Assembly (NCBI GenBank): GCA_034687125.1
Contig: JAQGBZ010000643.1
Coordinates: 1 to 23,372, forward strand
Source: Neelides folsomi
Lineage: Eukaryota; Arthropoda; Collembola; Neelipleona; Neelidae
DNA length: 23,372 nt
Reading direction: 5' to 3'
The stretch's first letter is position 1, and every line of letters begins with the position of its first letter. Below, piece by piece: positions 19,501-23,372 of the stretch. Under the pieces are notes generated by a model. That model did not search any database, was not told the DNA's origin, and worked only from the letters and a program-made list of their open reading frames with translations. Both the position numbers and the translations under genes were made by a program.

Positions 19501-21442
19501 GCATTTTAAGGCTTATGATGGAACTGGTCCAAATGGCCCATTATTAGGAAAGTTTTGTGGAGCAAATCTCCCTCCAATGGTTTCTTCAACATCCAATTTC
19601 ATGTGGCTCAACTTTATTTCTGATGGATTCAACCATTTAACAGGATTCACTGCCAATATTTATGCAAGAGAATGTAAATTCCAATTACCTACTTATATAT
19701 TTTTATGAACAATAGAAGAATGATTAATTTTTCTTGTAATTTTAAGCACCATGTGGAAGTTTTGTGTTAAACGCTACAAGCAGCCCTCAAATTCTGACAA
19801 GCCCCCAATTCCCTGAAAATTATCCTCAGAATATGAGATGCCGATGGACGGTTGAAGGAGCAAGGAGATTTGATGAAGTTGACATTCGGTTTATCGATCT
19901 CAATATAGAGACAAGTAGAGATTGCTCAAAAGACAAATTGCAGATTAAAGATGTTGCAAATTCAGTATGTCATTCGCATATTTAAGCTTAATCGATTAAA
20001 CTAAATTCAAAATATGTATCCTATTTATTTTTATGCCTAAATATAACTCTTCTTTCAGTATACCTCACAAGAAAATATAGGAGGTCCAATTTTATTTAAT
20101 GGAGGAGTCAACTCTCGTGCTGTTGATTGGAGATTTAGAATTTCAGGAATTGATTCGGTATTTATTTTAGCCATCCGGATTTAAAAAAAGTCTAAAGTTG
20201 CCTAAAATTCCTAATGACTGATATAATCTTTGATATTTTTATTAATTTAAAATTGAAGGCTCCCTTCATGAAAGATTTGTTATATTGTGGAACTCAAATG
20301 CCTCCGGACTTTTTCTCCATTGGTCGTCGAGTCGAAATCGTTTTTGAAACTGATAATTCCAATTCTGGAAGAGGATTTAAAATTGAGTATAAGTCTGCTG
20401 GTAATTTTCATCAGCAATAAATGCAATAATAAAGTTAAATTGATGTCAATTTAAATGAGTTGTGTTGAATAGGGTGTAACCGAACGTTGGAGACTGAACA
20501 AGGAAGGATCTTCAGTCCAGAATGGCCTGGCCATTCCCCTGTTTTCTCTAATTGCATCTTCCTCATTAAAGCTCCGAGTGCCTCGTTCTTGTCAATTTAC
20601 TTTAATCAATTCTTATTAGAAAGTAGTGATGGATGCTCTGAATCTTCGTTTGAGGTTCATAATAAAATGATATTGAAATTAAAATGATGTCATCAAAAGT
20701 CTCATAACATGTTATCTTTATTATTTGATTATCTTATGTCAAGCTAAATTCTGACTTGATTTAGGCGCGTGAAAACAATAGCACTGGTAACGTTTTGGCA
20801 CGCTATTGCGGTTCAACAAGGCCGAATCCAATTTTCTCTTCAGCAAATGTCATATGGATTAATTACTGGACGCGTGTAAGGATGAATCGGGGATTTGATT
20901 TCTCATTTACTTCTACTCCTGATGGTATTTTATTCCAAATTGAATATTCAAAATAATGAATGAATGAAATTATAGGAAAAGGATGTGGAGGAAATCTTTT
21001 CCACACTGGTGGAAGTCTCACAAGTCCAAATTATCCAGGACAAGTGGCAACGGATTTAGATTGTAAATGGAGACTAAGAGTTCCAGGAGGACTTAAGATT
21101 CAAATTACCTTTGAAGGTTTGTTTAAAATTATAATACAAAGTTTATATTTGTCATTGATATTCTTAATTTATTTTGTCATATTTGAATTTAAAATATGGA
21201 TTCTTGTAGTGTTTTTCTTGGGAAGTGATTGCTCAACTGATTTTGTTGAAATCTACTCATTAAATTCACATGAGCCAACAGTTGAACCGCTTTTGTTTTC
21301 TCGCTACTGTTCTGGGGATACGCCATCATCTTACCAGGGAATGAGTGACATGGCCATTGTTCGTTACAAGGCGAGCAGAAATAATTCTGGAAATGGGTGG
21401 CTAGCCGATTTCAAAGGAGTTCTTCCATCTAATATAATTTGA
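640..21442 (+). CDS. CUBN: cubilin (8 EGF + 27 CUB endocytic receptor), 64 coding exons
   Basis: Sixty-four exons joined at GT-AG sites give a continuous frame of 11,619 nt (3,872 residues plus TGA). Human cubilin has about 3,620 residues and the same order: signal peptide, amnionless-binding segment, coiled coil, 8 EGF, 27 CUB. The start at 640 opens a hydrophobic leader and is in phase with exon 2, whose [11 protein letters not shown] resembles the mature N-terminus of cubilins. The C-terminus (L-P-S-N-I-I) follows CUB27 at once, with no transmembrane or GPI signal. Known cubilins are peripheral receptors that bind protein ligands and are endocytosed through amnionless; in insects they serve nephrocyte protein uptake. 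Vertebrate cubilin also takes up intrinsic factor-B12, a ligand I would not assume here. Oddities are a CUB13 without Cys1 and Cys2, an enlarged CUB22 and extra exon 59 in CUB25. Exon coordinates are given in the block entries. Exon ends are my predictions, not transcript-confirmed. Confidence 0.93.
947..1046 (-). mobile_element. short SINE/LINE-3'-end-like insertion with 14-bp target-site duplications
   Basis: TTCCTTTAGTATTT occurs at 947-960 and again at 1033-1046 inside intron 2. The 72 bp between the copies (961-1032) are GC-richer than their surroundings (GGGGCTGCGCTCGCG region). On the minus strand the insert starts GGCCTAAAAG and ends in an A/C-rich tail (AACAATAACAAACACAACAAC-like). 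A 14-bp direct duplication, A-rich 3' end and no inverted repeats fit a LINE-mobilised short element on the minus strand. I cannot name the family. Confidence 0.5.
1658..3391 (+). other. CUBN: cubilin exons 6-13: EGF domains 1-8
   Basis: Exons: 1658-1795, 1889-1992, 2046-2193, 2265-2406, 2531-2631, 2694-2820, 2899-3126, 3251-3391 (residues 158-533). Eight six-cysteine EGF modules can be followed. EGF1 starts [14 protein letters not shown]2 is D-V-N-E-C; EGF3 is C-G-H-G-T-C; EGF4 is D-I-D-E-C; EGF5 is D-I-N-E-C; EGF6 is [11 protein letters not shown]7 is [14 protein letters not shown]8 is [11 protein letters not shown]. The D-x-N/D-E-C starts of EGF2, 4 and 5 are the calcium-binding type. A glycine-rich linker (GGY codons at 2982-3002) separates EGF6 from EGF7. 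The number of modules matches vertebrate cubilin. Confidence 0.88.
2982..3002 (+). repeat. (GGY)7 trinucleotide tract encoding polyglycine
   Basis: Four GGC codons followed by three GGT codons encode seven glycines, continued by E-G-S-G-G, in the linker between EGF6 and EGF7 within exon 12. The tract is GC-rich within an AT-rich locus and is a likely site of length variation. It is probably a flexible hinge. Confidence 0.7.
3498..5407 (+). other. CUBN: cubilin exons 14-20: CUB domains 1-4
   Basis: CUB1 is exons 3498-3685 and 3761-3932. CUB2 is the single exon 4013-4360. CUB3 is 4414-4607 and 4711-4867. CUB4 is 4971-5158 and 5236-5407 (residues 534-1006). Each has the CUB signature: C-G-G start, N/D-C-x-W at Cys2, C-x-F/Y-D-Y/W at Cys3, F/Y-C-G/N at Cys4 and a terminal G-F-x-x-x-Y/W. 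CUB1-3 keep the acidic residues of calcium-binding CUBs (for example [10 protein letters not shown] and F-H-S-D-D-S in CUB2). The split CUBs share a phase-0 intron just after D-Y-x-E. Introns between domains are phase 1. Confidence 0.9.
5889..6592 (-). mobile_element. decayed mariner-like element in intron 22
   Basis: The ends at 5894-5932 and 6551-6586 are inverted repeats: both read GCGTTGAGG, C or T, GGATTTTTTATC, TATCATAACT, pointing inward. A TA dinucleotide abuts the left end (5887-5888); the right flank is not an intact TA. Between them the minus strand carries a frameshifted transposase C-terminal half. F-Q-M-D-G is in one frame at about 6290-6304, and [11 protein letters not shown] followed by [11 protein letters not shown] is in another frame at about 6140-6205. 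These are the second- and third-acid regions of mariner/Tc1 DDE transposases. The N-terminal half is absent, so the copy is inactive. The element makes this one of the gene's longest introns. Confidence 0.75.
7081..7422. mobile_element. possible degenerate TA-flanked DNA transposon in intron 24
   Basis: The left end reads TA-CAGGGTGAACCGTAAGAGAGT and the inverted right end reads TA-CAGATCGTTCCGAAAGGGAGTCT. They share TACAG, CCG and A-A-G-x-G-A-G-T at equal spacing, and both outer edges are TA. The 342-bp interior has no recognisable coding sequence. The inverted match is only about 70%, so this is tentative. Confidence 0.3.
8895..11509 (+). other. CUBN: cubilin exons 30-37: CUB domains 9-13
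   Basis: CUB9 and CUB10 are encoded by 8895-9076, 9154-9510 and 9620-9775; exon 31 (357 nt) carries the end of CUB9 and the start of CUB10 with no intron between. CUB11 is the single exon 9905-10262. CUB12 is 10363-10470 and 10583-10807. CUB13 is 10999-11183 and 11305-11509 (residues 1478-2069). CUB9-12 keep four cysteines. CUB13 has L-H-G-S where other domains have x-C-G-G and G-Q-F-T-W where others have x-C-x-W, so Cys1 and Cys2 are both missing, while Cys3 (S-S-C-I-N-Y) and Cys4 (Q-Y-C-A) remain. The frame through CUB13 is otherwise intact, so it is not a pseudo-exon. Confidence 0.88.
13162..13261 (+). other. possible alternative terminal exon in intron 43
   Basis: An acceptor-like TCATTGTAG ends at 13161. 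Reading on in the phase left by exon 43 gives A-C-N-Y-S-L-R-P and a TAA at 13185-13187, followed by AATAAA at 13256-13261. The A-C start mimics the first residues of a CUB domain. If used, it would end the protein after CUB16 (about 2,432 residues). The constitutive acceptor at 13503 restores the full-length frame. It may equally be a chance match or relic of a duplicated CUB exon. Confidence 0.25.
13790..14707 (+). mobile_element. internally deleted Tc1/mariner element with ~145-bp inverted repeats in intron 44
   Basis: CCAAGGATGGTCCTCTATGA begins at 13790 and its reverse complement ends at 14707, each next to a TA (13788-13789 and 14708-14709), giving a 918-bp element. The inverted repeats run about 145 bp (to about 13935 and from about 14562) with roughly 10% mismatch. 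The + strand interior from 13939 holds a broken transposase in two frames: M-P-K-L-W-N-H-E start, then [12 protein letters not shown] and [10 protein letters not shown] (context of the second catalytic Asp), then a C-terminal F-R-S-W-K-L-R. The segment with the third acidic residue is deleted near 14357. The copy cannot be autonomous. Confidence 0.85.
13939..14481 (+). pseudogene. Tc1/mariner transposase remnant
   Basis: The fragments are frame 1 at 13939-14178, frame 3 at about 14150-14357 and frame 1 again at about 14355-14481. The middle piece carries the [12 protein letters not shown] beta-strand region and the [10 protein letters not shown] motif of DDE transposases in the Tc1/mariner superfamily. 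The last piece has the C-terminal S-W-K-L-R-C-R and H-I-E-Q motifs. The region between the second and third catalytic acids is missing and there is at least one frameshift. It lies wholly within intron 44 of the cubilin gene, in the same orientation. Confidence 0.75.
15601..17776 (+). other. CUBN: cubilin exons 48-53: CUB domains 19-22
   Basis: CUB19 is 15601-15825, 15946-16046 and the first codons of 16180-16588. CUB20 is the rest of that 409-nt exon. CUB21 is 16670-16860 and 17000-17140. CUB22 is the single 571-nt exon 17206-17776 (residues 2686-3231). CUB19 is divergent (Cys3 context P-F-C-Y-N-T, ending [10 protein letters not shown]). CUB22 occupies about 180 residues against the usual 110. 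It has [19 protein letters not shown] and Y-C-G-R-T-L-P-P-P with long insertions between Cys1 and Cys2 and between Cys2 and Cys3. The CUB21/CUB22 intron is phase 0, unlike most domain borders. Confidence 0.85.
17863..18056. mobile_element. near-palindromic MITE in intron 53
   Basis: TATACTGG at 17863-17870 and CCAGTATA at 18049-18056 open and close an inverted repeat of about 60 bp. Both arms contain AAATTCCTGG, an A/C-CACCGCGCC box and an inner CAGTATTTTG. The outer TA pairs fit a TA target duplication around a core of about 190 bp. There is no coding sequence. It is a hairpin-forming non-autonomous element of Tc1/mariner type, about 10 bp upstream of the exon 54 acceptor. Confidence 0.7.
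18066..21442 (+). other. CUBN: cubilin exons 54-64: CUB domains 23-27 and C-terminus
   Basis: CUB23 is 18066-18189 and 18262-18488. CUB24 is 18579-18814 and 19511-19673. CUB25 is 19747-19964, 20059-20157 and 20259-20400. CUB26 is 20473-20654 and 20765-20924. CUB27 is 20976-21116 and 21210-21442 (residues 3232-3872). All keep four cysteines. CUB25 contains an extra 33-residue exon between its Cys3 half (I-K-D-V-A-N-S) and Cys4 half (L-Y-C-G). Exon 61 has a weak donor (GTTCAT at 20655), chosen because it restores F-E-A-R-E-N-N and avoids a stop at about 20685. Exon 64 starts after TTGTAG at 21209, giving [14 protein letters not shown]. The stop is TGA at 21440-21442. Confidence 0.87.
18887..19406. 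mobile_element. DNA element with perfect 83-bp terminal inverted repeats in intron 56
   Basis: Positions 18887-18969 are an exact reverse complement of 19324-19406 (outer end ATATGGGACCTGTTGGG). The outermost bases are TA-rich, compatible with a TA target duplication. The 354-bp interior has only a low-complexity minus-strand open frame (19109-19327) with no recognised domain, so the element is non-autonomous. The perfect arms suggest recent insertion or recent hairpin-type conversion. The host intron (18815-19510) splits CUB24 and is otherwise normal. Confidence 0.8.
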
Positions 21443-22121
21443 CCTAGTTATTTAATGTCTTAAATGTCTGCTGTTATTTTTTAATCTTTTGACTTACAAA
21501 ATCCTTGTTTAAATAATTTTACCGAAATAATAATTAGCCCTTTCTTTTAATTACATACTATTGATATTGTATATCAATTTTCCATTGTTTGTTATGTTTG
21601 GAAATCAATTTAATTATTATTATTATTATGTAAATATTGTAAACTATACTTGATTCCTAATATCAGATTTGTACAATAAGTTCTCAATTCTTTCTAGCGT
21701 AATGAAAATAAAATACTCATTGAAAGTTAAAATATCTGCAAATTTCACTAGAATAAATATTTGTTATAGGACAAATTAAAATTCGTGAATAGATAAATTA
21801 ATTTCGATATAATATTTGCTTATATCAAAGATAAGATAAAAGCATCCAAAATATTTATTATACTTACATTGCTCATGCTTAGTTCACACGGTTCACACAA
21901 ATGTTATCTTGTTGCTGATTACAATATTACTGATAGGTTGACACAGTTCAGATGATTCATTTAAACAATTGGCCATAAATATAAGCTAAAATCATTTTAA
22001 AAAATCTTTTAAAATAGTGGTAATATGTTAAAGTTTTAAAATTTGCATAAAATAAATTATCCAAAATACTAATCCGTTGGAAAAATGAAATACTTAATTT
22101 ATTTCGAATAAAACCAGAAAT
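21443..22121. other. intergenic region between cubilin and the tetraspan-like gene
   Basis: This is AT-rich sequence with a cubilin 3' untranslated region and the upstream region of the next gene. No supportable coding exon, RNA gene or transposon end was seen. A short ATT/ATA-rich stretch (about 21607-21640) is low complexity. Confidence 0.6.
21707..21712 (+). terminator. AATAAA polyadenylation signal for cubilin
   Basis: A canonical AATAAA hexamer lies 265 bp after the cubilin TGA. It is the first canonical copy on the + strand after the stop codon that I found. Confidence 0.5.
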
Positions 22122-23221
22122 ATGAATTACTTCAAATCAAAAGCAGGATTCCACAAAGTGATCACAATGGTACAGACAAAAATCAAATTATCAACCTCAG
22201 TTTATTAATAAAATAAGACTATAATTTCCACCTTAATATTTTGTTTATTTTGATTAAACACAAATTATACAACATTGCTAATACAAACGATTGAAAATAA
22301 TAAGTTTTATTTAAGGTTTTAGGATCATTAGTGATTGCTCTCGCAGTTTCAGGTCATTTTGAATCTCAAATAGTGAAAAATCACGTTCCAGGAACAAAAG
22401 TTTGGAAACCGGAACTGGAACTTGTTCTCGTGTACGGATCAGTGGTGACAACTGTCCTCTCTGCATTTTATTTCATTGCCTTTTTTACCTTTGGAGAAAC
22501 TATGATCGATGACTGGGGAAATAAAATTGGTGTAATAATTTCATTATAATATTTACCAAGTTCAATATTTACTTTTCTATAAGCAGACTTCAGAAGGTTT
22601 AAAAGTTCAATACTGTTTATACTCTAAATATAAATTAATGATTACAACAACCAATAGTACAATATTTATCAAGTATTATATACATTCATAGTAGTTGTTT
22701 TAAATTCAAGGATACGATATTCCATGCAGTTGGTGGAACGGTATTTTTGACTGGTGGATCTCTAATGCTCTATTCTACAATAACGCTTCACCGTGAAATT
22801 TGTGTTTTCTGGACTAAAAATGCATGTCAACTCTTCGAGCATAAACTCTTTGCGGGAATTTTTGCCTTGCTAAACGGCATTACTTACTTTGCAACAAGTA
22901 TTCTTGTTTATTTTGGAGGTTATAATTTTTTCTATTTACATAATATGTATGTACTATGTGCTTTTATAGGCCAAGTAAAGCTATTTAAATAATATACTCT
23001 ATATGTAATGTCGATACTGTATATAAACATTAAAGTTTAATTTATTACTTACTTATAAATGTATTATTACCTATATCTTATTATGATCATTTATTACAGA
23101 TCAACCGTGTATTCGAAAAAAACCGAAACAAATCAAACCGTCAATAACCAGTGAATGTGCTTATAAGGAAGTTAAGCCACTCAATACAGGAAAGAAGAAA
23201 AGCAAAATAAGTAAAGTTTAA
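22122..23221 (+). CDS. four-transmembrane protein, Snakeskin/MARVEL-like, 4 exons
   Basis: Predicted exons are 22122-22169, 22316-22531, 22711-22918 and 23100-23221, giving 594 nt (197 residues plus TAA). The last three are well supported by frame and splice sites. The first is chosen because donor 22170 (GTACAG) and acceptor 22315 join to a good first helix (K-V-I-T-M-V-L-G-S-L-V-I-A-L-A-V-S-G). Helix 2 is L-V-L-V-Y-G to F-F-T-F; helix 3 is H-A-V-G-G-T-V-F to L-M-L-Y; helix 4 is F-A-G-I-F-A-L-L-N-G-I-T-Y-F to L-V-Y-F. A basic tail rich in Lys (R-K-K-P-K, G-K-K-K-S-K) follows and would be cytosolic. The layout, D-T-I...V-G...G-G before helix 3 and A-L-x-N-G-x-x-Y in helix 4 resemble insect Snakeskin (Ssk), a small septate-junction protein of arthropod gut epithelia. 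That assignment is from recall and tentative. It lies 680 bp downstream of cubilin on the same strand. Confidence 0.6.
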
Positions 23222-23372
23222 ATTTTTTGAGTATTTCTAATTAGGTAATTACACTAAAAGTCAGGATTAAATTGTTTAAATAATTTATTAGACTATTCGG
23301 CTGAAGTAAAGCAGCGGGTGGGATTTTTCAGAACACAGGTCCCTACCTGTCTTCAAAACTTTTAACACTTAA
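23222..23372. other. 3' flank, nothing recognised
   Basis: This is the probable 3' untranslated or flanking sequence of the four-helix protein gene. No canonical AATAAA, coding exon or repeat is visible before the window ends. Confidence 0.4.

Noticed and set aside
20655..20687. Read-through of exon 61 to a TGA, as an alternative C-terminus
   Set aside because: The exon 62 continuation gives a complete CUB26 with R-Y-C-G and G-F-D-F, and CUB27 follows. The weak GTTCAT donor is unusual but the frame fit is strong.
3498..21442. Reading each short + strand open frame as a separate small CUB gene
   Set aside because: Consecutive frames join through consensus GT-AG sites with consistent phases into one protein; no internal start, leader or polyA punctuation separates them.
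1..23372. CRISPR arrays, bacterial operons, phage or integrative-element signals
   Set aside because: The window shows spliced animal genes; the repeats are intronic transposons and no regularly spaced direct repeats or prokaryotic genes are present.

Overview
This is an AT-rich metazoan window dominated by one intron-rich + strand gene. I reconstructed a complete cubilin (CUBN) homologue of 64 coding exons, from an ATG at 640 to a TGA at 21442. The exons join with consistent phases and total 11,619 nt, or 3,872 residues. The order is signal peptide, short N-terminal beta-strand segment, coiled coil, 8 EGF modules and 27 CUB modules. This is the architecture known for vertebrate cubilin. The protein ends right after CUB27 with no membrane anchor, so, as for known cubilins, I infer it is a peripheral endocytic receptor that needs a membrane partner such as amnionless.

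Organism: compact GT-AG introns (mostly 50-200 bp), high AT content and several Tc1/mariner-type elements fit an arthropod. A copepod such as a sea louse is my best guess, but that is an impression and not proven by the sequence.

Layout. 1-639: upstream region with a TATA-like box at 541, a competing splice-acceptor-like site at 529-530 and a perfect 22-bp palindrome at 388-409. 640-1551: signal peptide, amnionless-binding-like segment and coiled coil (exons 1-5). 1658-3391: EGF1-8 (exons 6-13). 3498-21442: CUB1-27 (exons 14-64). 21443-22121: 3' flank with an AATAAA at 21707. 22122-23221: a second + strand gene in four exons that predicts a 197-residue four-helix membrane protein, distantly resembling the insect septate-junction protein Snakeskin. 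23222-23372: no gene seen.

Mobile DNA sits only in the cubilin introns: a short SINE/LINE-like insert with 14-bp target duplications (intron 2), a decayed mariner-like element (intron 22), a faint TA-flanked element (intron 24), an internally deleted Tc1/mariner element with about 145-bp inverted repeats (intron 44), a near-palindromic MITE (intron 53) and an element with perfect 83-bp inverted repeats (intron 56).

The main points of interest lie inside cubilin: CUB13 has lost its first disulfide pair, CUB22 is greatly enlarged, a symmetrical 99-nt exon inserts into CUB25, and a possible alternative terminal exon could truncate the protein after CUB16. I see no prokaryotic system, CRISPR array or RNA gene.
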